DNA of 64,000 nt from Nonomuraea soli (GTDB lineage Bacteria > Actinomycetota > Actinomycetes > Streptosporangiales > Streptosporangiaceae), in assembly GCF_013761175.1 (NCBI RefSeq), contig NZ_JACDUR010000007.1, positions 186,001 through 250,000 on the forward strand. The letters are read 5' to 3'. The notes below the pieces were generated by a model. It was not told where the DNA came from and did not search any database. It was given only the letters and a program-made list of their open reading frames with translations. Positions 1 to 8,152 of the stretch are shown here, one piece after another. Both the position numbers and the translations under genes were made by a program. Each line of letters begins with the position of its first letter. Position 1 is the stretch's first letter.

Positions 1-203
1 TGGTCAAGTACGAGCACCGCCTGGTCGGGGCCGACCTGGACGCCGCCAGGCGCGCGGCCGAGCGGTCGGTGGAGCACCTGCGCTCGGCCATGGGGCAGGA
101 GGCGTGGGAGCGCGGGATGAACCCCGACGTGCCCGAGTCCAAGATCCTCGACAACCCGTACACCTACACCGACTACAGCAGTGCCGACACCCACAGCCTC
201 TAG
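1..203 (+). CDS. C-terminal fragment of an unidentified protein
   Basis: An open frame (codons from base 3) enters from the left edge and ends with TAG at 201-203, giving about 66 residues. The visible part has a charged helical stretch (DLDAARRAAERSVEHLRSAM) and an extended end with NPYTYTDYSS. I do not recognise the family; an oxidoreductase subunit tail is possible but unsupported. It lies only 10 bases upstream of the IclR gene on the same strand, so the two may be co-transcribed and this may be a target or partner of that regulator. Confidence 0.55.
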   Translation, partial: VKYEHRLVGADLDAARRAAERSVEHLRSAMGQEAWERGMNPDVPESKILDNPYTYTDYSSADTHSL

Positions 204-213
204 AGTCTGAGCC

Positions 214-1014
214 ATGGCACGCGGCGACACTGGACCCGACTTCATCGAGGCACTGGCCCGAGGTCTCGAGGTCATCCGGGCGTTCCAGCCGGGACGCCCG
301 GTGATGACCCTCACCGAGGTCGCCACCGCCACGGGACTGGCCAGGCCGACCGCCCGGCGCATCCTGCTGACGCTGACCGAGATGGGCTACGCCAGGACCG
401 AGCGGGGCGGCTTCGCCCTCACACCCCGGGTGCTCGAACTCGGCGTGTCCTACGTGCGCTCGATGGGACTGTGGGAGGTGGCCAGGCCGCACCTCGAACG
501 GCTGGTGGCCACCACCGGCGAATCCTGCTCGATCGCCCAGCTCGACGGCTCCGACATCGTCTACGTCGCGCGCGTCGCCGTACCCAGGATCGTGACGCTG
601 TCGGTGCAGATCGGGACCCGCTTCCCGGCGCTGCAGACCTCGCTGGGCAAGGTGCTGCTGGCCGCGCTGCCGCCCGCCGAGGTCGACCGGGTACTGGCCG
701 AGCCGAGCCGCTCGGGCATCGAGCCACGGTGGCGGCCCTCGGCGGGCGAACGCGAGGCGGCGCTGCGTGCCGTACGGGCCAGGGGGTGGGCGGTGACGGA
801 CGAGGAGCTCGCGCTCGGCATCCGGTCGGTCGCCGCCCCCCTGCGCGACGGCCTCGGCCACGTGATCGCGGCCGTCAACGTCAACGCCCACGCGGCCGAG
901 ACGACGGTCGAGAAGCTGACCGAGGAGCACCTGCCCGTCCTGCTGTCGACGGCCGCCGCGATCAGCGCCGACTGGGCCCTGTACGAAGCGGTGCCGCACG
1001 TCACCGCCTCCTAG
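214..1014 (+). CDS. IclR-family transcriptional regulator (PcaR/PobR-like)
   Basis: This 266-aa protein has the IclR layout. The N-terminal winged helix-turn-helix (about residues 10-75) contains FIEALARGLEVIRAF and LARPTARRILLTL, typical of the PcaR/PcaU/PobR branch that senses aromatic acids. The C-terminal effector domain (about 80-255) has the usual TSLGKVLLAALP and GIRSVAAPLRD motifs. Length is normal for the family. It follows the truncated gene at 1-203 by 10 bases and converges on tctA, their ends overlapping by four bases. By context it may control uptake or breakdown of an organic acid, possibly carried by the adjacent Tct transporter, but the ligand is not deducible. Confidence 0.9.
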   Translation: MARGDTGPDFIEALARGLEVIRAFQPGRPVMTLTEVATATGLARPTARRILLTLTEMGYARTERGGFALTPRVLELGVSYVRSMGLWEVARPHLERLVATTGESCSIAQLDGSDIVYVARVAVPRIVTLSVQIGTRFPALQTSLGKVLLAALPPAEVDRVLAEPSRSGIEPRWRPSAGEREAALRAVRARGWAVTDEELALGIRSVAAPLRDGLGHVIAAVNVNAHAAETTVEKLTEEHLPVLLSTAAAISADWALYEAVPHVTAS

Positions 1015-2516
1015 TCGTCCTCGGTGAACACCACCTCGCGGCGCTTGCGGATCGCCGGCAGGACGGCGAGCACGAGGGCGCCGGCGGCCAGCGCCAGCAG
1101 GACCGCCGACAGGGGCCTGGTCAGGAAGACCGTCGCGTCGCCGCGCGAGATGATCATCGCGCGGCGCAGGTTCTCCTCGATGAGCGGCCCGAGGACGAAC
1201 CCGAGCAGCAGCGGCGCCGGCTCGCACCCGCACTTGATCAGGACGTATCCCAGCAGACCGAAGAAGACGATCGCGTAGACGTCGAAGGCGTTGAACCCGA
1301 GCGAGTAGGTCCCGATCGCGGCGAACAGGATGATCATCGGGAACAGCACCTGGTACGGGATGCGCAGCATGCGCACCCAGATGCCGATCAGCGGCAGGTT
1401 GAGCAGCACCAGCAGCACGTTGCCGATCCACATCGACGCGATCAGGCCCCAGAACAACGCGGGCTCGTCGGCGATCACGTTCGGTCCCGGGGTGATGCCG
1501 TGCACGATGAACGCGCCGACCATCAGCGCCATCACCGGGTGGGCGGGCAGCCCCAGGGTGAGCAGCGGGATGAACGAGGTCTGGGCGGCGGCGTTGTTGG
1601 CCGACTCCGGTCCTGCCACGCCCTCGATCGCGCCGTGCCCGAACTCCTGCTGCCGCTTGCTGACCCGCTTCTCGACGGCGTAGGAGGTGAACGAGGCGAG
1701 CACGTGGCCGCCGCCGGGCAGCACGCCGAGCGCGGAGCCGAGCACGGTGCCCCGGGCGATCGGCGCGACGATCCTGCGCCGGTCCTCGCGGGTGGGCCAG
1801 AGGTTGCGCACCGTGCTCACCAGGGCCGTACGGCCGGCCTCGTTCTCCAGGTTGCGCAGGATCTCGGCCACGCCGAACATGCCCACCGCGACGGAGACGA
1901 AGTCGATGCCGCCGTACAGCTCGCGCTGGTCGAAGGTGAAGCGGGGCTCGCCGGTGTAGAGGTCCTGGCCGACGGTGCCGAGCAGCACGCCGAGCGCGAT
2001 CATCGCCAGCGCCTTCAGCGTGGAGCCGCGCGCCAGCGCGATCGAGACGATCAGGCCGAAGAGCACCAGCGAGAAGTACTCCGCCGGGCCGAACTGCAGC
2101 GCGACGCGGGCCAAGGGAGGAGCGGCGACGGCGAGGACGACGGTGGCGACGGTGCCGGCGACGAACGAGCCGATGGCCGCCGCGGCCAGCGCGGCTCCCG
2201 CCCTGCCCTGCCTGGCCATCTCGTGACCGTCGAGCGCGGTGACGGCCGCCGACGACTCGCCCGGCAGGTTGATAAGGATCGCCGTGGTGGAGCCGCCGTA
2301 CTGGGCGCCGTAGTAGATGCCCGCCAGCATGATGAGCGCGGTGACCGGCTCGAAGTTGAACGTGATCGGCAGCAGCATCGCCACGGTCGCCGTCGGCCCG
2401 ATGCCGGGCAGCACGCCGACCATCGTGCCGAGCAGCACGCCGATGAAGCAGTAGACGACGTTCTCGAGCAGCAGGGCGGTGGAGAACCCCAGAGCGAGGT
2501 TGTCGAGAAGATCCAT
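1011..2516 (-). CDS. tctA: Tripartite tricarboxylate transporter large membrane subunit TctA
   Basis: This 501-aa, very hydrophobic protein has about a dozen membrane segments and the TctA signature near the N-terminus (GVLPGIGPTATVAMLLPITF). A second glycine-rich block is PGGGHVLASF. It is the large permease subunit of a TTT-family secondary carrier that takes up carboxylates delivered by the periplasmic-type binding protein TctC. It is the last gene of the tctC-tctB-tctA operon, starting one base after the tctB stop. Its 3' end overlaps the IclR gene tail-to-tail by four bases. The substrate (citrate, tricarballylate, terephthalate or other) cannot be read from sequence. Confidence 0.93.
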   Translation of the reverse strand: MDLLDNLALGFSTALLLENVVYCFIGVLLGTMVGVLPGIGPTATVAMLLPITFNFEPVTALIMLAGIYYGAQYGGSTTAILINLPGESSAAVTALDGHEMARQGRAGAALAAAAIGSFVAGTVATVVLAVAAPPLARVALQFGPAEYFSLVLFGLIVSIALARGSTLKALAMIALGVLLGTVGQDLYTGEPRFTFDQRELYGGIDFVSVAVGMFGVAEILRNLENEAGRTALVSTVRNLWPTREDRRRIVAPIARGTVLGSALGVLPGGGHVLASFTSYAVEKRVSKRQQEFGHGAIEGVAGPESANNAAAQTSFIPLLTLGLPAHPVMALMVGAFIVHGITPGPNVIADEPALFWGLIASMWIGNVLLVLLNLPLIGIWVRMLRIPYQVLFPMIILFAAIGTYSLGFNAFDVYAIVFFGLLGYVLIKCGCEPAPLLLGFVLGPLIEENLRRAMIISRGDATVFLTRPLSAVLLALAAGALVLAVLPAIRKRREVVFTEDD

Positions 2517-2517
2517 G

Positions 2518-2970
2518 TCACAACCCCAGCCAGGGACCGAACAGCGGGATGCGCAGCTGCAGCCCGACGACGAAGATCAGCGTGGCGGCCACGGTCAGCC
2601 CGCCGGTCACGGCCAGCGCCGCGAGCAGCCGCACGCGCTTGCTGGCCAGCGTGGTGAGCAGGGCGGTCACCGCCGAGGTGGGCACGAAGCCCAGGCCGCG
2701 CACGGTGAAGCCGAAGAACAGCAGCGCCGCCACGATGGCGGCGATGGCACGCCACGGGATGGGCCCGAACTCGGCCACCTCACCGGCGACGAGCCCCTTG
2801 ACGGCGATGGCCAGGCCGAGCGCGGCCACGATCGCGCCCACGAGCAGGGGGAAGGCGCCGGGGCCCATCCGCAGCGGGGTGCCCAGCTCGTAGCTGAGCG
2901 ACCCCACCACGAACGCGCCGCCGATCAGGACGAAGATCCCGCCGGCGACGAGATCCGGAACGGATTTCAC
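2518..2970 (-). CDS. tctB: Tripartite tricarboxylate transporter small membrane subunit TctB
   Basis: This 150-aa protein has four predicted membrane helices (around residues 7-27, 38-60, 75-110 and 120-145), the normal size and topology of TctB. It starts with GTG at 2970 and overlaps the tctC stop (GTGA), indicating translational coupling. It is expected to form the membrane complex with TctA. TctB proteins are poorly conserved, so the assignment rests on size, hydrophobic pattern and position between tctC and tctA. Confidence 0.88.
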   Translation of the reverse strand: MKSVPDLVAGGIFVLIGGAFVVGSLSYELGTPLRMGPGAFPLLVGAIVAALGLAIAVKGLVAGEVAEFGPIPWRAIAAIVAALLFFGFTVRGLGFVPTSAVTALLTTLASKRVRLLAALAVTGGLTVAATLIFVVGLQLRIPLFGPWLGL

Positions 2971-3980
2971 TGGGCCTTGACCCCGGCGTCGGCGATGACC
3001 TTGCCCCAGACGCCGAGCTGCTCCTCGAGCTTCTTCTTGTGCGCCTCCGGGGTGGCGTCCTCGGCCTTGACGGGCGCGGTGCCGAGCTTGGCCATCTGGT
3101 CGACGACCTTCTGGTCGGCCAGGGCGGTCTTCAGGGCGTCGGTCAGCTTGGCGACGACGTCCTGCGGCGTGCCCTTCGGGACGTACAGGCCGTGCCAGAC
3201 GCTGACCTCCATGCCGGGCAGTCCCGCCTCGGCGGTGGTGGGCAGGTCGGGCAGGCTCTTGACGCGCTCCGGGGTGGTGACCGCGTAGGCCTTGATCTCA
3301 CCGGCGGAGATCTGGCCGCTGGTGTTGGTGGTCTGGTCGCACATGAAGTCGACCTGGCCGCCGACCAGGTCGGTCAGCGCGGGACCCGTGCCCTTGTACG
3401 GCACTTCCTGCAGCTTGACGCCGGTGGCGGTCTGGAACAGCAGGCCGCACAGGTGCGAGGCGGCGCCGACGCCGGCGTTGGCGAGGGTGACCTTGGCGGA
3501 GTTGGCCTTCACGTAGGTCACCAGGTCCTGGAGCGTGGCGGGCTCGAAGTCCTTGCGGGCCACGATCGTCATGGGCACCTCGGTGACCAGGCCGACCATC
3601 TCGAAGCTCTCCAGTGGCTTGTAGCCGAGGTTGGAGTAGAGGGCGGGCGCCGTCGACATGCCGATGTGGTGCATGAGCACGGTGTAGCCGTCGGGGTTGG
3701 CGTTGGCGACCTCGCCCGCGCCGACCGTGCCGCCCGCGCCCTCGACGTTCTGGACGACGATCTTGCCGCCGAGCTTGGCGGCCATCGGTTCGGCGATCAT
3801 CCGGGTGACGGTGTCGGTCGGTCCGCCCGCGCTGAAGGGGACGACGATGGTGATGTTCTGCTCCGGATACGCGCCGCCGCCCGCTTGCGGGGCGCCGCCT
3901 CCTCCGTTGGAGCCGCAGGCCGCGGCGAGTGACAGGACGCCGATGGCGGCGATCATCCGGAATGTGCGGGGGGTTGTCAT
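2967..3980 (-). CDS. tctC: TctC-type solute-binding lipoprotein
   Basis: This 337-aa protein begins with a lipoprotein signal ending in a lipobox (LSLAAACGSN), so it should be lipid-anchored outside the membrane. The mature part has TctC-family features: ITIVVPFSAGGPTDTVTR at the start of the binding fold, KIVVQNVEGAGG, and PYKGTGPALTDLVGGQVDF near the middle. It binds the carboxylate for the TctA/TctB permease. The start is supported by AGGAGG eight bases upstream of ATG. It is the first gene of tctCBA and is divergent from the two-component regulator at 4105, the usual TctDE arrangement. Confidence 0.93.
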   Translation of the reverse strand: MTTPRTFRMIAAIGVLSLAAACGSNGGGGAPQAGGGAYPEQNITIVVPFSAGGPTDTVTRMIAEPMAAKLGGKIVVQNVEGAGGTVGAGEVANANPDGYTVLMHHIGMSTAPALYSNLGYKPLESFEMVGLVTEVPMTIVARKDFEPATLQDLVTYVKANSAKVTLANAGVGAASHLCGLLFQTATGVKLQEVPYKGTGPALTDLVGGQVDFMCDQTTNTSGQISAGEIKAYAVTTPERVKSLPDLPTTAEAGLPGMEVSVWHGLYVPKGTPQDVVAKLTDALKTALADQKVVDQMAKLGTAPVKAEDATPEAHKKKLEEQLGVWGKVIADAGVKAQ

Positions 3981-4104
3981 ATCCCGGCCTCCTCATCAGG
4001 GCAGGGGCCCAGTGTGGGCTTGCGGTGACCCGGATGGTGTCAAAAGAATCCCAAGAAATTTGGGGGTAACACAAGCATCGGACATGCCCGTACAATCCGC
4101 CGGT
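3981..4104. promoter_or_regulatory. Divergent promoter region between tctC and the response regulator
   Basis: This 124-bp spacer separates tctC (minus) from the response regulator (plus). On the plus strand TACAAT at 4091-4096 is a good -10 element only eight bases before the ATG at 4105. No Shine-Dalgarno sequence precedes that ATG, so the regulator mRNA is probably leaderless. The AT-rich stretch at 4041-4073 is a plausible site for the regulator that controls tctCBA. The elements were picked by eye. Confidence 0.5.
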
Positions 4105-4767
4105 ATGCGGATCACCATCATCGAAGATGACGACCGCGTGGCGCGGGCGCTGGTGACCGTTCTGACCCAGTCCGGCTTCGAGGTCAACCGCATGGCCACC
4201 GCGGCGGAAGCCGTACGAGCCGAACCCTCCGATGTGGTCCTCGTCGACCTGGGCCTGCCCGACGGCGACGGGCTCGACCTGATCCGCAGGCTGCGCGACC
4301 GCCCCGAGACCGCCGTCATCGCCGTGACCGCGCGCTCGGAGGAACACGAGCGGGTGCGCGGCCTACGCGCCGGAGCCGACGACTACATCGTCAAGCCGTT
4401 CGGCATCCCCGAACTGCTGGCGCGGATCGAGGCCGTGCTGCGCCGTACGCGCGCCCACCGGGCCCTGCGACCCGAGGACGAGCCGCTGGTGCTCGGACCG
4501 ATGCGGATCGTCGTCGGCACCCGCGAGGTCACCGTCGGCGGAGCCGGCGTGACGCTGACCCGCAAGGAGTTCGAGCTGCTCCTGCTGCTGGCCAGGCGCT
4601 CGCCGAACGTGGTGAGCCGCGAGGCCATCCTCGACCAGGTCTGGGGCGCCACCTGGGAGGCGTCGAGCCGCACCCTCGACACCCACATCGCGGCCGTACG
4701 GCACAAGCTCGGGCCGCAGGTGCCCATCCGCACGGTTCACGGAGTCGGTTACCGGCTTGCACCGTAG
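4105..4767 (+). CDS. OmpR-family response regulator (TctD-like)
   Basis: This 220-aa protein has a receiver domain (residues 1-115) with acidic pocket EDDD near residues 7-10, phosphoacceptor D48 in VLVDLGLPDGDG, and KPF near 100. A winged-helix OmpR/PhoB DNA-binding domain follows (about 125-218), ending RTVHGVGYRL. The start MRITIIEDD fits the family; upstream codons in the same frame are unlikely to be coding. It overlaps the histidine kinase gene start by 11 bases. Placed divergently from tctCBA, it most likely regulates the transporter in response to substrate, as TctD does. Confidence 0.92.
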   Translation: MRITIIEDDDRVARALVTVLTQSGFEVNRMATAAEAVRAEPSDVVLVDLGLPDGDGLDLIRRLRDRPETAVIAVTARSEEHERVRGLRAGADDYIVKPFGIPELLARIEAVLRRTRAHRALRPEDEPLVLGPMRIVVGTREVTVGGAGVTLTRKEFELLLLLARRSPNVVSREAILDQVWGATWEASSRTLDTHIAAVRHKLGPQVPIRTVHGVGYRLAP

Positions 4768-6217
4768 ATTGCTGGTCGTCCTGGTGCCCCTCGCGGTGCT
4801 GCTCGTCGCGGCGCTCGGAGTTCCCCTGAGCATCACGGTGGGCGAGCGCGAGATGCAGGAGACCTACGTCGACAGGCTCAACGACGTCGGCAGGTTCGCC
4901 TCGCTGACCGAGACCGCGCTGTCGACCGGCAGGACAGAAGCACTCCAGCAGGAGCTGACGCGCTACCACTCGCTGTACGGCATCCCGGTCGCCGTGATCG
5001 ACACCTCGGGAGCCGTCCTGCTCGGGCCCACCGGCGCCTACCAGGAGGCGGCGCGTGCCGAGCCCGCCCTGCCGAGGATCGTCACCGCCGCGCTGGCCGG
5101 GACCAGGTCGGAGCCCTCATGGGAGTGGGCGCCGTGGGACGACGCCGCCCTCGTGGTCGCCGAGCCGGTGGGCCGCGACAGCGAGGTCGTCGGCGCCGTG
5201 GTGTCGATCTCCGACCTGTCCGAGACACGCCGCCGCATCCTCGTGCGCTGGGCGCAGCTCGCCGGGCTCGGGCTGCTGCCGCTGGTCGGGCTGATGGCCG
5301 TCGCCTGGCCGGTGTCGGCGTGGGTGATCCGCCCGGTGCGCGAGCTCGACGCGGCCAGCTCGCGCATCTCCCAGGGCGACCTCACCATCAGGGCCGACGC
5401 CGAGAACGGCCCGGCCGAGCTGCGCCGCCTGGCGGGCTCGTTCAACATCATGATGGACGCCGTCGAGAACGCCGTGCAGCGCCAGCGCGCTTTCGTCTCC
5501 GACGCCTCCCACCAGCTACGCAACCCGCTGACCAGCCTGCGGCTGGCCGTCGAGAGCCTGGAGCCGCACCTGCGCCCCGGCGACGACGGGCGGCAGATGT
5601 TCGACGTCGCGGTCGACGAGCTCAAGGCCATGCAGCGCATGCTCAACTCGCTGCAGGCCAGCGCCAGGATGGAGAGCATCCGCACGGCCTCGCCCGTCGA
5701 CCTCGACGAGGTGCTGGCCACGCGCGTCGAACGATGGCGGGCCCTGACCGGTACGGCGGGGCAGACCCTCGACGTCGACGTGCCCGCGGGCCTGCGGGTG
5801 CAGGAACCCTCGGGCGGCCTGGGCAGCATCCTCGACGAGCTGATCAGCAACGCGCTGCGGCTGTCGGACGCGCGGCTGGTCGAGGTCAGCGCCAGGGCCG
5901 CCGGCGGCGTGGTCACCATCGCGGTCCGCGACGACGGCCAGGGACTCGACGAGGCCGAACGTGCCCAGGCCCTGCGCAGGTTCTGGCGTTCGCCGAGACA
6001 CCAGAACGTGCCGGGGACCGGCCTCGGCCTGGCGATCTGCGCCGACCTGATCGGGACGGCCGGGGGAGTGCTGCGGCTGGAGGACGGACTTCCGCACCCT
6101 GGCGGGCACGGCTTCGCCGCGGTGTTCACGCTGCCTATCGCTTCCGATCACGAAACCACGACACCGCCCCCGGATGCAGGGCGATCGGGCCGGTGGAGAT
6201 CCCCGTCCGCACGTTGA
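4757..6217 (+). CDS. Sensor histidine kinase (TctE-like)
   Basis: This 486-aa membrane kinase starts from a TTG inside the regulator gene; a TTG at 4769 is an alternative. Domains are an N-terminal helix (about 4-24), an extracellular sensor region (25-165), a second helix (168-190), HAMP (190-240), a dimerisation/H-box with FVSDASHQLRNPLTSL, then the ATPase domain with N box DELISNAL, G1 DDGQGL and G2 GTGLGLAI. It should phosphorylate the regulator at 4105. The last 30 or so residues after AAVFTLPIA are not part of the kinase fold and overlap the 3' end of the convergent TAXI gene by 83 bases. The true C-terminus could have arisen by read-through of an older stop. Confidence 0.9.
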   Translation: MHRRLLVVLVPLAVLLVAALGVPLSITVGEREMQETYVDRLNDVGRFASLTETALSTGRTEALQQELTRYHSLYGIPVAVIDTSGAVLLGPTGAYQEAARAEPALPRIVTAALAGTRSEPSWEWAPWDDAALVVAEPVGRDSEVVGAVVSISDLSETRRRILVRWAQLAGLGLLPLVGLMAVAWPVSAWVIRPVRELDAASSRISQGDLTIRADAENGPAELRRLAGSFNIMMDAVENAVQRQRAFVSDASHQLRNPLTSLRLAVESLEPHLRPGDDGRQMFDVAVDELKAMQRMLNSLQASARMESIRTASPVDLDEVLATRVERWRALTGTAGQTLDVDVPAGLRVQEPSGGLGSILDELISNALRLSDARLVEVSARAAGGVVTIAVRDDGQGLDEAERAQALRRFWRSPRHQNVPGTGLGLAICADLIGTAGGVLRLEDGLPHPGGHGFAAVFTLPIASDHETTTPPPDAGRSGRWRSPSAR

Positions 6218-7082
6218 TGTGCCACGCCTCCGGCAGTGCCTCGGCGCCGCCCCTCCCGGCGGAGGTGATCGTACGGGTGTGCGTGAAGATCGTGTCGGTG
6301 ATCGCGTGGACGAGCTCGGCGGGCAGGTCGTCGCGGACGAGCAGCAGGTTCGGCACCGCGACGGTCCTGGTGGCGGGGACCCCGGCGTAGGCCGTCGCCG
6401 GGATCGTGGCGGGAGCGTACGGCCCGGCGAACTGCTCGAACAGCTTGGCCGCCTGCGCGACCAGCGGGATGATCCGCACCGCGTGCTGCCTGGCCAGCTC
6501 GGTGATGGCCGGCGTCGGGACTCCGGTGAGGGAGAACATCGCGTCGATCTCCCCATCGCGCAGCGCCGCCGCCGACTCGGCCTGGCTGAGGTAGCGCCCC
6601 TCGGCCTCGATGCCGCCGACCTTCAGCACCCGAAGCGAGGTGAACTCGGTCCCCGAGTCGCGCGCGCCCAGCGACACCCGCCTGCCCCGCAGGTCGGCGA
6701 ACTCCTCGACCGGAGAGCCCGCCATGACCACCAGGTGCAGATGGCTGTCGTACAACCGGCACACCGCCGACAGTCCTGCGGGCACGCTCCCGTCGTCGGC
6801 CGTCAGGGCGTCGAGGCTCGACAGGCCCAGGTGCACCTCACCCGCCATGAGCTTGCGGATGTTGTCGGTCGCCGCCCTGCTGGGCACGGTGACCACCGTG
6901 GCACCGGGCACCTGGGCGGTGATGTGCGCCGCCAGCGACCCGCCGATGCGGCGGTAGACCGCGCCCTCGGGGCCGGTGGCGAGCCTCAGCTGGACCTGGT
7001 CGACCTCGGCGGGACGCGAGCACCCGGCGAGCGACCCGCCCGCCGCCAGGAGCAGGGCTCGCCGGGAGAGGTGTCTGACCAT
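6135..7082 (-). CDS. TAXI-family TRAP-type solute-binding lipoprotein
   Basis: This 315-aa protein starts at ATG 7082 (MVRHLSRRALLLAAGG), with a Tat-like twin arginine and a lipobox LAGC. Upstream in-frame codons are proline/arginine-rich and unlikely to be coding. The mature part has LATGPEGAVYRRIGGSLA and later blocks typical of TAXI solute-binding proteins of TRAP transporters (DLRGRRVSLGARDSGTEFT). No TRAP membrane subunit is near. It is convergent with the kinase gene and overlaps it by 83 bases. A role as a substrate co-sensor or accessory binder for the neighbouring Tct system is inferred from position only. Confidence 0.82.
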   Translation of the reverse strand: MVRHLSRRALLLAAGGSLAGCSRPAEVDQVQLRLATGPEGAVYRRIGGSLAAHITAQVPGATVVTVPSRAATDNIRKLMAGEVHLGLSSLDALTADDGSVPAGLSAVCRLYDSHLHLVVMAGSPVEEFADLRGRRVSLGARDSGTEFTSLRVLKVGGIEAEGRYLSQAESAAALRDGEIDAMFSLTGVPTPAITELARQHAVRIIPLVAQAAKLFEQFAGPYAPATIPATAYAGVPATRTVAVPNLLLVRDDLPAELVHAITDTIFTHTRTITSAGRGGAEALPEAWHINVRTGISTGPIALHPGAVSWFRDRKR

Positions 7083-7098
7083 GCCGAGATGATACGGA

Positions 7099-7968
7099 TC
7101 AGGCGGCGCAGACGGCTTGGGCCCGCACGTGCCACGTGTTGGTCTGGCCGGGGGTGGTGCGCGCGGCACGCACCAGGGTGGTGCGCGGCTCGATCGAGCT
7201 CAGCACGTACAGGTGGGCGTCACCGGCGGTGCTGGGGATGATCAGGCCGCCGCTGCCGTGCACGGTGGTGCCGTCCGGGCAGTTGACCTGGGCGACGCTG
7301 TCGGACGAGCCGCCCGACGAGGTCTGCTGCTCCACCACGCCGTAGCCGGCCGGCTGGTTGGCGCAGACCACGGTCGCGATCATGTCCCACTGCCCGGCGA
7401 ATCCGGCCCTGACCTCGGTACCGATGGCGTAGGCGCCGTCGCGGGCGGTGTTGACCAGGGTGCCGAGCAGGGCGACCTGCGGGGTGAGCTCGTCGGGGCC
7501 GCGCACCGTGCCGCCGGGCACCAGGGCGCGGCGTCCCGCCGAGCAGGTGGCGGCGGCGGTCTTGGGACTGACCGAGCTGCTGCCGACGGTGACGCTCCTG
7601 ATCTCGTAGCCGGCGGGCGCCGGGGCGCACAGCGCGCGGACGGCGACGCTCCAGGCGCCGTCGAACGCGCGGAACTCCTCGGCGATGACGCTGTAGCCGT
7701 AGCGGCCGTCGACCACGGAGCGGAACGGCGTGACCGTCCTGAACTTGACCGCGTCGCTGCCGATCGTCTGCAGCGCGGCGCCGCCGCCCACGACGACGGT
7801 GCCCGCGGGGCAGAAGGTCCGCGCGGTCTTGCGCGGGGTGGAGTCGGAGGCCGAGTTGGCGGAGACGAGAGTACGGCCGGGCACGGCCGCCGTGGCGGTG
7901 GGGGCGGTGACGGCGATGGACGCCGCGACGAGCAGGACGCACGTGCCGAGGCGAGCGATGAGACCCAT
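7099..7968 (-). CDS. Secreted protein of unknown function
   Basis: This 289-aa protein starts at ATG 7968, supported by GGAAGGAG eight bases upstream; longer in-frame starts lack such a site. An N-terminal signal peptide (about residues 1-27, ending near TATA-AVP) predicts export. The mature part shows three similar segments, each with a cysteine-containing start (TFCPAGTVVVGGG, ATCSAGRRALVPGG, VNCPDGTTVHGSG) and a later cysteine (ALCAPAPAGYE, VVCANQPAGYG, AVCAA). This suggests three repeats, each with one disulfide. I do not recognise a family or function. It is divergent from the sigma factor gene at 8153, whose regulon could include it. Confidence 0.75.
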   Translation of the reverse strand: MGLIARLGTCVLLVAASIAVTAPTATAAVPGRTLVSANSASDSTPRKTARTFCPAGTVVVGGGAALQTIGSDAVKFRTVTPFRSVVDGRYGYSVIAEEFRAFDGAWSVAVRALCAPAPAGYEIRSVTVGSSSVSPKTAAATCSAGRRALVPGGTVRGPDELTPQVALLGTLVNTARDGAYAIGTEVRAGFAGQWDMIATVVCANQPAGYGVVEQQTSSGGSSDSVAQVNCPDGTTVHGSGGLIIPSTAGDAHLYVLSSIEPRTTLVRAARTTPGQTNTWHVRAQAVCAA

Positions 7969-8152
7969 GTCGGTGCTCCTTCCGGGGTGGGTGATGCCGC
8001 TCATGGGACCACCCGGAATGCGCACCGCCTGTGCACTAGTACACACAGTGGGTGTGCAGAACTACGGCGTAACGCGAGAAAGCCCTGGTGACACGAACCC
8101 TCGAAGGAGGACATGGAGAACCTGGAACATCGGTGAGCCGGGAGACGATGCC
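7969..8152. promoter_or_regulatory. Divergent regulatory region with a near-palindrome and a 7-codon leader ORF
   Basis: The spacer between the secreted protein (minus) and sigma factor (plus) contains TGTGCACTAGTACACA at 8030-8045, a 16-bp palindrome with 14 of 16 positions symmetric. It also contains a short ORF, ATG 8113 to TGA 8136 (MENLEHR), with a perfect AAGGAGG at 8104-8110. The leader ORF is in a different frame from the sigma gene and ends 16 bases before its ATG. The palindrome is a candidate operator. Whether the leader is translated is unknown. Confidence 0.4.

Noticed and set aside
3697..4104. N-terminal extension of the response regulator
   Set aside because: The in-frame upstream codons run antisense through tctC and the promoter. 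The receiver domain starts exactly at MRITIIEDD (4105).
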